From contig OX375878.1 in the NCBI GenBank assembly GCA_947359465.1, forward strand, positions 86,774,377-86,838,376: a DNA stretch of 64,000 bases, in the 5' to 3' direction. The position numbers and the translations under genes are program-made. This DNA comes from Metellina segmentata. Lineage: Eukaryota > Arthropoda > Arachnida > Araneae > Tetragnathidae. The notes beneath the pieces are model-generated. The model made no database searches. It was not told the origin of the DNA and saw only the letters and a list, made by a program, of their open reading frames with translations. Within the stretch, counting starts at the first letter, position 1; the number at the start of each line of letters is the position of its first letter. Shown here in pieces: positions 23,215-33,959 of this stretch.

Positions 23215-23421
23215 TGGAGTGAACCAGTAGTTCCTTGCATGAAGGCTTTTGGACACATTCCCTGCACGTCATGGATTTCGCATTGATCGTATGTGCCCTG
23301 GGAAATGGTTGATATGTGTTTTGTTAAAGCTGATTATTTGTATGTGGATGGCGACCGACGTTTTTAAACGTAATTTGAAGCACTGGTATTAAAATTGTTG
23401 CTGATTTTAGTGGCTGAATAA
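23215..23421. repeat. Satellite 3, one unit
   Basis: Matches 28141-28335 ('tgaaggcttttggacacatt', 'gccctgggaaatggttgata', 'gctgattttagtggctgaat'). The same unit borders the MITE at both loci. Confidence 0.8.
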
Positions 23422-23874
23422 GGCTCGATGCCTACATCCGATTTTTCAGTGTGCGGCTCCGTTGCGGCAGCGCAAGTGCGGTCTGAGATACATTAGATCC
23501 AATGGAGTAGTGCACACATGCCTCCGGCGCCTCTGCGGCGACGCACGTCGAACTTGCGTGCAATTTGTACCGCAGTTCCCCACGGCGCAGCAGCTCGCCG
23601 CACACGCTTCTCCGATCTCAAGTACCTCGTTTTCGTAAATAAATGCAACATAAATAATAATTAATAAATGGTTGTATCCAGTAACGTCTATTTTGCTTCA
23701 AATATACTTTTTTTACACCAAGTAAGCGAAACAAACACGTTTTTTTTCGATAGAATATTTATCGCAAATGCCGCGAAATGAGTACTTGCGTCATTTCACG
23801 GTTATGTGAGCATAGTTGGGCTTCGGTGCCGCAGCGGCGCCGCACGTTTCAAAATCGGATATGTGCACCGGGCC
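23422..23874. mobile_element. Harbinger-like MITE, 453 bp, TAA TSD
   Basis: The TIRs are about 40 bp with indels ('ggctcgatgcctacatccga' left, 'tcggatatgtgcaccgggcc' right), bounded by TAA at 23419-23421 and 23875-23877. The 3-bp TAA duplication fits PIF/Harbinger. Both ends are GC-rich and the middle is AT-rich. It carries no transposase and serves as the uninterrupted copy for the Helitron-bearing MITE at 28336-29441. Confidence 0.82.
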
Positions 23875-23877
23875 TAA

Positions 23878-24811
23878 ATGTCACTAATTTCAGAAAATTC
23901 TCAAGCCGTTTCTACATGTTTTTTTGTGTGCATTTTTTAAAATTGATATGAAGTTTAGTCACCAGCTGTCCGTGTGCTTCATCATTGGTTATTTGATATT
24001 GGTACTCTCAAAATTTAGGACGCTATTGGAATTATTACAAGCAAAAACAGAAAAGATAGAACGGAATTCGGACATATATTCTGTTTTCGCAAATGACGCT
24101 AAAGTCAAATTTCATGTTACAAATAACTTGGTAAAAATGGCTAAGCTAAAACGAGAATAATAAAAAAAATGGAGGATCAAAATATAACAATGCTGTGTAG
24201 TACAAGTGAATGCTTCTGATTGTTCACATATAAACAAAATTAGCTAATAGATATTTTTCAACTCTGTCGTGACAAACGTTTTTCCTACACTCATACTAAA
24301 AAACCTACTTCGTTTTTCACGTGATAATGAAATTTAAAACACAAAAATTATAAAAAGCAAGAAATCACATTTTTTTTGGAGGGGGCTGGTTTTTACTTTT
24401 CGTAAACAATTATAGCAAGTTAATATTTAATATATATATTAAAAGTCAAAATTTTTATGCATACACAAAGAAGACTTTTTGTTTTAATTTTTTAGATTGT
24501 ATGCTTTTTGTTACTAAAAAAACTAATTTGTCATCCGATTTTAATGACTTAGTTCTATCGTGCATCCTAAAAAATGTTCGTAACTATGATGAGATTTGTA
24601 GGACAAAACAGATTTTCTAAATATTTTTAAGTTATAAACATTTCAATTGAAAAAGCAGAATCGCCAAAATATTTCAATTGAAAAAATGTTACCCCAATTG
24701 ATTTTAAAAAATCCTTTTTCTATTCGAACACATATTACCCGATTTACTAGATATTCGAGTTAATTTTTGTGTTAAATGCAAAATAAAAATATATTTTCTA
24801 CATACCAAGAC
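23878..24811. other. Very AT-rich unique DNA
   Basis: A 78-codon plus ORF at 23924 has a hydrophobic middle but no recognisable family. It begins in the MITE flank and is probably incidental. Confidence 0.4.
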
Positions 24812-25172
24812 CCCTTCAATAACGGGCCGACCAACCGGTATAGTGGTTAAGGTGTTAGCCTCTAGATCAGAAGGTTCCTGGTTCGAATCCGGGTTCGGGC
24901 ATGGATGTTTGTAAACGTATGGTGTAGAGGCGGCTGGTGCACCTTAAATCTGTCGTGGCCGAAAGTCCTCACGTTGGGTTGGCGTGGAAGTTTGGAGAGT
25001 GGGGTGCCAGCTCAGGTGTTGCTTCGTCATCTGACCGTGGTTCAAAATTACGAGGTGTTGTCCTCGGATCTTTCCCTAAAGGGACTGATCCCGGACCGTC
25101 GTCAATAGCCCGTTGTGTTGCTCTAGTACGACGTTAACTAAAATTACCATTACCATTTACCCTTCAATAACG
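24812..25172 (+). mobile_element. SINE family A, full length, with 13-bp TSD
   Basis: The element is 24825-25159, with cccttcaataacg at 24812-24824 and 25160-25172. It is close to the consensus of the young A copies. The TSD start overlaps the tail end by one to three bases, so the exact boundary is ambiguous. Confidence 0.92.
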
Positions 25173-25174
25173 TT

Positions 25175-25430
25175 GAGGACCAACCGGTCTGGTGGTTAAG
25201 GTGTTAGCCTCTAGATGAAAGTTTCCTGGTTCAAATCCGGGTCAGTGCAGGGATGTTTGTAATCGTATGGTGTACAGGCGGACGGTGCACCTTAAATCTG
25301 TCGTGGCCGAAATTCTTCACGTAGGGTTGGTGTGGAAGTTTGGTGAGTGAGGTACCAGCGCAGGTGTTGCCTCGTCATCTGACTGATTCAAATTTACGTG
25401 CTGTTGTCCTTGGATCTTTCCCTTAGGTCA
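25175..25430 (+). mobile_element. Older SINE family A copy, 3'-truncated
   Basis: The head ('accaaccggtctggtggtta') and body are diverged from the young copies. The match ends at 'ctttccctta', exactly where a hAT terminus starts. The hAT probably inserted into or deleted the SINE's 3' end. Confidence 0.82.
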
Positions 25431-25431
25431 G

Positions 25432-26008
25432 TGCTCCCCAACCTTTTTATCGCCGCGGACCGGAACAACGTTTGATAATTTTAACGCGGCCCGCTGAGGG
25501 GGTTGGGCACGTTGATTGTTTATATTTTAGATTGTTTTGATTTAATAATTTTAATTTAATTGTATTTAAACATGACTTCAAAATAAAATACAGTTGCACC
25601 AAAAAAATGAATATAATGTGATTTAACATTTTAACTCACTAGAACACTAAATCAATGAGAACCCTGAGCTTGTTTCTTTGCAACGAGACGGTTCCATCTG
25701 GGGGTAATAAGAGACAATGACACCCGAAGTGTGGTGCTTATATCCAGTTTATTCCGTTGTTTTGGTTGCTGTCACTGCAGAAAACCCCGCTTAACACATT
25801 GTCGGAAATGGCAATAGGGATTTAAGTGCTGTGGTGGCAATCTCAGGGTATTCCGCCATGACTTTAATCCAGAAAACCGACAGAATTGTTGTCTCGAACG
25901 TAGTTTTAAGGCAGCCTTCATTTGCAATCTCCAGCAGTTGATCTTGCACAGACATTCTGGATTCGCCTGATTTGTTGACAAATGGGTTACGGATCCATTC
26001 CTTACTAG
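25432..26008 (-). mobile_element. Relic of an autonomous hAT transposon, one end missing
   Basis: The left terminus reads 'cagtgctccccaaccttttt' followed by 'cgccgcggaccgg', a typical hAT terminal sequence. It is followed by AT-rich non-coding DNA and then transposase C-terminal coding sequence on the minus strand. The opposite terminus and most of the transposase are absent. The remnant ends near a hairpin at 26009. Confidence 0.75.
25652..25997 (-). pseudogene. hAT transposase C-terminal fragment (ZBED/SCAND3-type), broken
   Basis: From 25997 the frame reads WIRNPFVNKSGESRMSVQDQ and on for 68 codons to LPFPTMC, then a stop at 25791-25793 where this family has Glu. The next residues AGFSAVTATKT are the conserved dimerisation-domain motif in the same frame. 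A small frame-changing indel follows. The C-terminus then continues from RNKLDIS to KKQAQGSH and its normal stop at 25652. Domain identity rests on these motifs. Only about 110 residues of a normally ~600-residue enzyme remain, so it is not functional. Confidence 0.82.
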
Positions 26009-26054
26009 TTCGTGGGTATTTTGTGCTTTCCGAACAACAAAATACCCACGAAGC
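26009..26054. other. Perfect hairpin, 16-bp arms
   Basis: ttcgtgggtattttgt and its exact reverse complement acaaaatacccacgaa are separated by about 14 bp. It stands between the broken hAT relic and element D and could mark a repair junction. No T-run or gene context suggests a terminator. Confidence 0.7.
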
Positions 26055-26093
26055 GCTTGAACTCTTTTAAAAGCAAAGACAGGTGATCGTGCA

Positions 26094-26971
26094 AGAAGCG
26101 GCTCAATCCCATGATAGTACTTTACGCAAGTCCAACTTGATTGGCTAGTTTTACGGGCTTGGCTTCACTTGGATATCTCGCCAATCTGATTGTTGCAGTA
26201 ACCATTTGATTTTGAATATGCGCGTTGTTTCGTAGAGATACAATACTTACACTATCGCCTCAGCGTACAGCGTAAGTGTCCGACAAGTTGACTCTGATTT
26301 GCTCCTCATATATATGTTGTATGGTTGTTGTTAGTAGTATTTCTTGCCAACTTATATTAAGGGTACTTATACTTTAAAGAGCATCTTATGGTGAAGCAAC
26401 GATGGCCTAATGGCTAAAGTCTTACCTTCAGATCAGCTTCGGCAGCGGAGAATGACTTCCTGAGTTCGAACCCAGCTGGGGAAAAGTTTTTAGATCCTCC
26501 AAATTATTTAAAAAAAATTCCAATTTAATTCCTTTTCATTCTAATTTACTTTTCCTAATTTTTAATACCCTTTTTATATTTTTCCAAGCTTCCGTTGATT
26601 TTACATAAATAATCTAAGAACCACTCCTGAACTCACTACCAGCTGATATTTTCCCGCCCCTCTGCCGTCCCCTTTGCTTTAGGATGATGGTGTAGTATCC
26701 ACCCCCTGGCTTAGGACCATTCTGATGTAACAAAAAGCATACATAAAACACTAACTTATATAATTATCAACTTATATAATAAAAGGATACAATTTTCGTC
26801 TCCCACCTCTACCCACCCATAGCCATGGATCTGAAAAGAAAAGAAAAAAGCAGAAAGGGAGATAAATTGCCAAAAGAAAATTATCATGACTTACGTATCT
26901 AGGTCATGTGATCCGATTAGCCAATCAAGTTGGACTTGCGTAAAGTACTATCATGGGATTGAGGCGCCTGT
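26094..26971. mobile_element. TIR element D, single-core form, 8-bp TSD
   Basis: TIRs of about 50 bp match those at 17313/19819. The flanking duplication is atcgtgca at 26086-26093 and 26972-26979. It has one 815-bp-type core with a tRNA-like segment near 26396-26480 (B box GAGTTCGAACC). 878 bp, no transposase. Confidence 0.88.
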
Positions 26972-26979
26972 ATCGTGCA

Positions 26980-27198
26980 CCAACTAAGAGAATGAATGTT
27001 TAGGCTCAGTCTCGCCTAAAATCCCCGCTAATGTCTGAAACATGTCCAAAATGCCTCTATTCACGCGCCGTCTCCACAATTTCAGTTTGGTAATGCAGCT
27101 ACTTTGTCTGCCAACTTGAAAACAGTTGTCACATTTGTCAAAATTGGAAAATAGAGACATACAGAATTCAGAAATCATAATTGAAGCTCTAGTAACAG
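26980..27198. other. Unique DNA
   Basis: Nothing recognised. Confidence 0.4.
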
Positions 27199-27540
27199 GT
27201 AATTTGGTAATTTTGGTAATTTTAGTTAACGTCGTACTAGAGCAACACAACGGGCTATTGACGACGGTCCGGGATCAATTCCCTAAGTGAAAGATCCGAG
27301 GACACCACCACGTAATTTTGATCCACGGTCAGATGACGAAGCAACACCTGAGCTGCCTGCACCCCACACTCCAAACTTCCACACCAACCCAACGTGAGGA
27401 CATTCGGCAACGACAGATTTAAGGTGCACCAGCTGCCTCTACACCGTACGCTTACAAACATCCATGACCGGACCCGGATTCGAAACAGGAACCTTTCTAT
27501 CTAGAGGCTAACACCTTAACCACTATACCGGTTGGTCGGC
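27199..27540 (-). mobile_element. SINE family A, full length, older
   Basis: Complete minus-strand copy from a 'ggtaatttggtaattttggt' tail to the 'ggttggtcggc' head end. It carries substitutions and a 2-bp insertion in the body ('gagctgcctgcaccccac'). No clear TSD. Confidence 0.85.
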
Positions 27541-27662
27541 ATCATTTCATCGCTAGATTGCGTCGCACTTAAATTCTATTCAGTCTTGTCCTAGTCTAGA
27601 AACAGCCCTAGTGTAACAAGTGCTAGTCGAAATACTTTTGTAATAAATCCCTGCCAAGTTAA

Positions 27663-27755
27663 TGTAAATTTTTAATTAACACGTCATACTAGAGCGACAC
27701 AACGGGCTATTGACGACTGTCCGGGATCAATCCTCTAAGGTAAAGTCCCTGTCAA
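27663..27755 (-). mobile_element. 5'-truncated SINE fragment
   Basis: Minus-strand 3' body from 'ttaattaacacgtcatacta' to 'cctctaaggtaaag'. No TSD recognised. Confidence 0.75.
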
Positions 27756-27960
27756 GGACTTAATGTGTAGACTTGACACTTTCAACTGCAGTAGGTTTGG
27801 ACCTACGATAGTCGATTTTCAGATCGGTCAAGAAACCGCAGCCTACAATTTGGGTATGAGTCGAATTCCTTCCCTGCTGTGAATGTACTGGTTCGATCCG
27901 AGACTATGATGGATCACACCTGGGCTGTTGCTGTCAAGTGGAAGATGAGCATGTGAAGAT
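27756..27960. other. Unclassified DNA
   Basis: Phrases such as 'tttggacctacgatagtcga' loosely echo satellite 4 at 29.8 kb. No gene. Confidence 0.35.
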
Positions 27961-28335
27961 TATCTCTCATGGCCATGTGCCTGATCCCCATAGCACAAAG
28001 GCTGTCGGACACATTCGTACATGATACGTATTCATGGAGGCTTTTGATTGATTGCAGTCGGGGAACTGATTGATATGTGCAGGGGCAAGGTTGATTTCTT
28101 GAAGTACCTCTACATTCCTTGCAAAAAGGTGTAACGGATATATTCCTTGCATGAAGGCTATTGGACACATTCCCTGCACGCCATGGGTTTCTCATTGATC
28201 GTTTGTGCCCTGGGAAATGGTTGATATGTGTTTTGTTAAAGCTGATTATTCGTATGTGGATAACGATCGACGTTATTAAACGCAATTTGAAGCACTGGTA
28301 CTAAAACTATGTTGCTGATTTTGATGGCTGAATAA
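27961..28335. repeat. Satellite 3, about two diverged units
   Basis: 'aaggctgtcggacacattcg' and 'gaaggctattggacacattc' mark successive units. The second closely matches 23215-23421 and ends at the MITE target TAA. Confidence 0.75.
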
Positions 28336-29441
28336 TGCCCGATGCACACATCCGGCTTTTCAACGTGCGGCGCCGCTGCGGAAACGCAAGTGCGGTCTGA
28401 GATTCATTAGATCCAATTGTGTAGTGGACATATACCTCCGGCAACGCTGCGGCGACGCACGTCCAACTTGTGTGCAATTTGTACCGCAGTTCCCCACGGA
28501 GCCGTAGCTCGCGGCACATGCTTCTCCGGCCTTAAGTACCTTGTTTTCATTAATAAATGCAATATAAGTAACTAGGGGGCCCGCCCCCTGCTCGCTAACG
28601 CTCGCCAACCCCCGGAGGATTGCTTCGCAATTCTCATTGGTTCGCTGCGCGAACCTATGCTCGCTTCGCTCGCATCAATGAAGACACGTGTCCTAGCAGA
28701 AGGGATTGATTACAAAATATATTCCAAAAAAATATTTTTCAAATCTAAATTTGTTGTATTACATAAAAGATATATACAGTACCTCTGAAATCAGAATTTA
28801 AATGAAAACTTTGAACAAATTTTTACTCGCAATGTGAGCGCTGCTTTGGAAATTGAATACCCAGCATGTTGTTTGTGTGTACATTTCCCCAGTACTCGAG
28901 CCACCCATACACTTTTTGACTGAGTTTGTTGTCGAAAGTTGTAGTGCACGCGTCTTGTTGTACTATAATTGTTAGCCTTGAAAAGGACCGTTTTTTAAAT
29001 AGCCCTGAAAAGATCCTCCGCTTTTTTAGATTTCTATTACGAACCGCAACAGCTCGTCTAAAATTCATTTTTTTTTCAATAAAATTTCATCCGATAACGC
29101 TATAGATTCAAATGACTCGCGAGGCTCCTAGTAAACAAACAATCGCACAATGTTGCCAAAACGCGGTAACAAATAACGTCTCTTTTGCGTGCCACGTAAG
29201 AGAAATATATATATAGATAATTAATAAATGGTTGTATCCAGTAACGTATATTTTGCTTCAAAATATATTTTTTGTACACCAAGTAAGCGAAATAAACACG
29301 TTTTCTTCGAAGAATATCCATCGGAAATTACGCGAAATGAGTATTTGCGTCATCACGCGTATGTAATGCGTATTCACGGTTATGTGTGCATAGTTGGGCT
29401 TTGGTGCCGCACGTTGAAAAATCGAGTGTGTGCACCGGGCC
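28336..29441. mobile_element. Harbinger-like MITE interrupted by a Helitron
   Basis: The ends 'tgcccgatgcacacatccgg' and 'gtgtgtgcaccgggcc' are inverted repeats bounded by TAA at 28333-28335 and 29442-29444. Without the 646-bp Helitron inside, the MITE is 460 bp, matching the 453-bp copy at 23422-23874 along its length. Confidence 0.85.
28572..29217 (-). mobile_element. Non-autonomous Helitron (type H1), 646 bp, inverted
   Basis: Same length and ends as 12341-12986, read on the minus strand: TCTATATATAT start and GGGGGCGGGCCCCCTAG end. The flanks are A (28571) and T (29218). The sister MITE at 23.6 kb reads through this point as '...ataa|taattaataaatgg', confirming insertion between A and T without duplication. 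Confidence 0.94.
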
Positions 29442-29640
29442 TAAAGGCTGTCGGGAATATTCCTTGCATAAACGCTATCGGACACTTCTTGTGTATTAGG
29501 AGCTTTTGTTCGATGTTGTCAGGGAATTGTTTGTGTGTACTTGTATGTGGAAGGCAATTGAAGTTATTAAAGTTTATTCGAATAAGTGGTACTGAAATTA
29601 TGTTGCTGATTTCGATGGGTGAATAAGGGTTGTCGAGCAC
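29442..29640. repeat. Satellite 3 unit without the MITE
   Basis: Diverged unit with 'ggctgtcgggaatattcctt' and 'gttgctgatttcgatgggtg', continuing past 'aataa' into 'gggttgtcgagcac'. At the homologous point in the other two units the MITE is present. Confidence 0.7.
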
Positions 29641-29979
29641 ATTCCTTCAAACAGGTTGACATTTCTTGCATGCTGTGTTTCTCATTCCCAGACGGTAAGC
29701 TATAAGAATCGAACCTACGCCACCTTGAGTTTGCCGGTTGCTAGCGCATAGGGAAAACCAACTGAGACACAAACTAGCGCTGGGAGTTCAGATCTGAGGA
29801 ATCTTGACATGAACCTACGTATAGATTAGGACCTACGACTTCAATTTAATTTTAAACTTATTTGTATTTTGAAAACAAACTGCGACCTGGATTGCGAAAG
29901 GGGGTGACATGAAGACTAGACCTACGACTTCAATTCAATATCATTGAATCTTAATTGTATTTGAAAACCGAACCGGATG

Positions 29980-30119
29980 GCATATTTGGGGATTGTAGGT
30001 AAGTATTTTATTAACGTCACACTGGAGTAACATAAAAGGGCTATTGGTGCCGGTTCAGGATAAAACAGAAAGGGAAGACCTAGGACAACAACACGTAATT
30101 TTGAACCACGCATATTTGG
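29980..30119 (-). mobile_element. 5'-truncated SINE B with ~10-bp TSD
   Basis: The SINE body at about 29990-30109 is flanked by gcatatttgg at 29980-29989 and 30110-30119. Only the 3' ~110 bp is present. Inserted in a satellite 4 unit. Confidence 0.8.
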
Positions 30120-30277
30120 AGAAGGAGACTGACAAGACTAATTAGACTAGGACCTTGGACTTCAAATTCAACGAAACTTATTTGTATTTTGAAACCTATT
30201 TGTACAAACTGACATTAGGACCCGTATCCCAGATCTGGGGGATGGGAACTGAGATTATTATCGTTTTGTACAAACTG

Positions 30278-30598
30278 GTATTTTTGATATTTTTTAATTA
30301 ACGTCACACTGGAGTAACACAACGGACTATTGGTGGCAGTCAGGAATCAACCCCAAAGAGAAAGATCCTATTACAGCACCTCGTAATTTAGAACCATAGT
30401 TAGAGGACGAGACCACACCTGAGCTGGCATCCCACTCTCCAAGTTTCCACAAAACTCTAACGTGAGGACAGTTGATGCCATGACAGATTTAATGTACATC
30501 AGCCCCCTTTGTACACAACGGTATTTGGTTGGATCCGAACTCGCAACCCACCGGCTGCTCGTCCATTGCTCTTCCAATCGGGTTATCGCGGCCCACCC
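30278..30598 (-). mobile_element. SINE family B, full length
   Basis: Complete minus copy from 'ttaattaacgtcacactgga' to the head end 'gggttatcgcggccc'. The flanks share 'caaactgg', a possible 8-bp TSD, but this is also satellite sequence. Confidence 0.85.
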
Positions 30599-30819
30599 CA
30601 AACTGGCACTAGAACATGGAGAGCAGATTTGGGAAAGAAGACTGACGTGATGACTTGTGAATTTTACTAGGACCTACGACTTAAAATTCAATTAAACGGA
30701 TTTGTACAAACTGGCACTGGAACCCTAAACGCAGATTTATGGAAGGGGTTGGACATTAAGATTAATTAGACTAGGACCTACAACTTCAAATTCATTAAAA
30801 GTTAGTTGTATTTTGAAAC

Positions 30820-31177
30820 CAAACTGGGACCCGGTAATTGATAATTTTTAATTAACATCGTACTAGAGCAACAGAACGGGCTATTAACGACGGTCCGGGA
30901 TCAATCCCCTAAGAAAAAGGTCCGAGGACAGCACCACTTAATTTTAAACCACGGTCAGATGACGAGGAAACACCTGAGCTGGCAGCCCACTCTCTAAATT
31001 TGAACACCAACTCAACGGGAGTACTTTCGGCCACGACATATTTAAGGTGCACTAGCCACATCTACACCATACACTTAGAAACATCCTTGAACTGATCCGG
31101 ATTCGAACCAGGAACCTTCCGATTCAGAGTCTAACACCTTAACCACAAGACCGGTTGCTTGGCAAACTGGGACCCGG
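30820..31177 (-). mobile_element. SINE family A, older, with 15-bp TSD
   Basis: The element is 30835-31162. The TSD caaactgggacccgg is perfect at 30820-30834 and 31163-31177. The body differs from the young A copies at many positions, so the intact TSD is notable. Inserted in satellite 4. Confidence 0.9.
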
Positions 31178-31435
31178 AGTAAAATTGGTAATGGTAATTT
31201 TTAGTTACAAACTGGCACTGGAACCATAAAAGCAGATTTATGGAAGGGGTTGGACATTAAGATTAATTAGACTAGGACTTACGACTTCAAATTCATTGAC
31301 CGTTATTTGTATTTGGAAATCAAACTGAGACTTGGAGAGTAGATTTGGGTAGGGGCTGACATGAAGACTAATTAGACTACGATTTCATATTCATTGAAAC
31401 TTATTTGTACTTTGAAACCATACTGAGACCCGTTA

Positions 31436-31764
31436 ATTTGGTAAGTTTTTAATTAACGTCGTACTAGAGCAACACAACGTGCTTTTGACGATGGTCCGCT
31501 ATCAGTCCTTTAAGGAAAAGATCCGAGGACAACACCTCCTAATTTTGAACCACGGTCAGATGACGAAGCAACACCTGAGCTGTCACCCCACTCTCCAAAC
31601 TTCCACACCATCCCAACGTGAGGACTTTCGGCCACGGCAGATTTAAGGTACACCAGCCGCCTCTACACCATACGCTTATAAACATCCATGCCCAGACCCG
31701 GATTCGAACCAGGAACCTTCCGATTCAGAGGCTGACGCCTTAACCACTATACCGGTTGGTCGGC
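31436..31764 (-). mobile_element. SINE family A, full length
   Basis: Minus-strand copy from 'ggtaagtttttaattaacgt' to 'ggttggtcggc', in satellite 4. No clear TSD. Confidence 0.87.
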
Positions 31765-31870
31765 AGGAGTGTATTTGTGGGAGGGGGCTGATATTAGGAA
31801 TTTTTTTACTAGGACCTACGACTTCAGATTCCTTGAAACTTATTTATACTATCCACGATAAAACAAATCA

Positions 31871-32596
31871 CACAACATCCCGACTTGTATCGAAACACGT
31901 TTCGTTGACTCTTACCTCTGCGCTACAAAAAGAGTTTTGAGAGTCTGACAGGTGACAGACGAGTGAATGACCATTAGCGCCAACACGGGGTACCGCTATT
32001 GGTCGACAATTAATTCTCGTGGAAGATATTTACCGCGACTGTCAATTATCACCTAGCTTTATACCTTGTAATTTCCCAAGACCAGTGAGCAGCAGGAGAG
32101 AGGGGCCGCGTTCCATCTTCGGGAAGTCGGGGATGTCACAATCACGTGAGTGCGTTCCCACACTTTAGTATGCGGCCTGCGTCAGGGCAGACGTCGTAAC
32201 TTCTGACGAATGATAGCATTAGCTTGACAAGCCCCTTCTGGTGCACGCGGTACGAAATCAATAGACCCACGGTTACAAAAAAGCCGTAATGTGTACAGAT
32301 ACTGTATGTGTAACGATTGTGAGGAGGGAAATTAGGTTGTTTGAGAAAGCGACTTCTGGCATCATTGCACCTGTGCGGGTTTCTTTTTTGGATTGATCCT
32401 CGGTCACGTGTTCGCTTCATTCTTCTCGTCCTTGTGTGTTTGCATTGATTGACAACTCTCGAACACGCGTGTGGTGCTCGGGGGTGTTTGATCTCATGTG
32501 ACTTGATTCCACTTCGTCCAGAAGGTATTGGATTTACGTTATACACATCTCACATTCTTCCTATCATAGACCAATCCAGATAATTTTTTGATCTAA
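31871..32596. other. Unique DNA with balanced base composition
   Basis: The 31900-32550 stretch is less AT-rich than most of the window. A 134-codon minus ORF (32142-32546) is Arg/Ser/His-rich with no recognisable domain. Could be an unrecognised exon or regulatory DNA; nothing specific supports either. Confidence 0.35.
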
Positions 32597-33956
32597 AGGC
32601 GCGCTCTCACGGATCAAGTTTAATTGATCGATTATAGTTGATAGATAAAAGTTGAATTTAACTTGAATCAGTTTTGTTCACACATTTCAATAGAAACTGA
32701 TCAACAGTTTAATAAGCAAAATTTTAAAAGTCACAATTGAAAAATTATTTATTTTTGAAAATCACATTTAAGGTTGAATTGACAATTGAAAAATAATGTA
32801 ATTTTTTAAATCACATTTAAGGTTGAATTGACAATTGAAAAATTATTTATATTTGAAAATCACATTTAAGGTTGAATTAACAATTGAAAAACAATTTATT
32901 TTTGAAAATCACATTTGACAATTGAAAAATAATTTATTTTTGATAATCACATTTAAGGTTGAATTAACAATTGAAAAATAATTTATTTTCGAAAATCACA
33001 TTTAAGTTTAAATTAGAATTGAAAAATAATTTATATTTGAAAATCACATTAAGGTTGAATTGACAATTGAAAAATAATTTATTTTTGAAAATCACATTTA
33101 AGGTTGAATTGACAGTTAAAAAATTATTTATTTTTGACAATCACATTTAAAGTTGAATTGACAATTGAAAAATTATTTATTTTTGAAAATCACATTTAAG
33201 GTTGAATTAACAATTGAAAAATAATTTATTTTTGAAAATCACATTTAAGGTTGAATTAACAATTGAAAAATTATTTATTTTTGAAAATCACATTTAAAGT
33301 TGAATTAACAATTGAAAAATTATTTATTTTTGAAAATCACATTTAAGGTTGAATTAACAATTGAAAAATAATTTATTTTTGAAAATCACATTTAAGGTTG
33401 AATTAACAATTGAAAAATAATTTATTTTTGAAAATCACATTTAAAGTTGAATTGACAGTTGAAAAATTATTTATTTTTGAAAATCACATTTAAGGTTGAA
33501 TTAACAATTGAAAAATAATTTATTTTTGAAAATCACATTTAAGGTTGAATTGACAATTGAAAAATTATTTATTTTTGAAAATCACATTTAAGGTATTGAA
33601 CTGGTGTAAAATTTTCCGCAGATTTCAAATCCGTTGAAATGTTCCAATCGTTAACGATCGCGAAGATACAAACTGGGCCTAGGGAATAAAAAAGGACTTT
33701 TTTGTTTCTCGAATAAAATAAACCACGATAGATCGTTTGCGTGGAAATAACTCGAAAGCAGATGGCAGATGACTCATCTGACTTGACTTTGATGGCGGAT
33801 GACTTGAACGATAAAGTTTGAATGGGTCAAACTTTTCTTGATCCTCTAAAAAGTGGATCAACTCTATTGAAACAGAGGTTCTCACTATAGTTTTCATTCA
33901 ACTTTTGTTGATCAACTATAACCGGTCAGTTAAGCTTGATACGTGAGAACTCGCCT
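32597..33956. mobile_element. Harbinger-like TIR element containing an expanded minisatellite
   Basis: The ends are inverted repeats of about 60 bp: left begins 'aggcgcgctctcacggatca', right ends 'tgatacgtgagaactcgcct'. They are bounded by TAA at 32594-32596 and 33957-33959. There is no transposase. Most of the length is the 48-bp array at 32733-33593. The segment 33596-33672 is also found in the Helitron-like element at 45.7 kb. Confidence 0.8.
32733..33593. repeat. 48-bp minisatellite, about 17-18 copies
   Basis: The unit core is 'aaaatcacatttaaggttga' plus 'caattgaaaaataatttatt'. The period is 48-49 bp, with one short unit near 32910. Units differ only at a few positions, such as aat/att and gac/aac, so expansion was fairly recent. 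Confidence 0.92.
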
Positions 33957-33959
33957 TAA

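Larger units (their letters stand above)
29801..31870. repeat. Satellite 4, ~110-120-bp unit, heavily interrupted by SINEs
   Basis: Units share 'gacctacgacttcaaattca', 'acttatttgtattttgaaac', 'aaactgggacccgg' and 'agattaattagactagga'. Some eight units are recognisable between 29.8 and 31.87 kb. At least four SINE insertions split them. A separate stretch with the same 24-bp SINE tail (31184-31207) also lies inside. Confidence 0.8.

Noticed and set aside
32733..33593. CRISPR-like array
   Set aside because: Units are contiguous 48-bp tandem repeats without distinct spacers, inside a eukaryotic TIR element.
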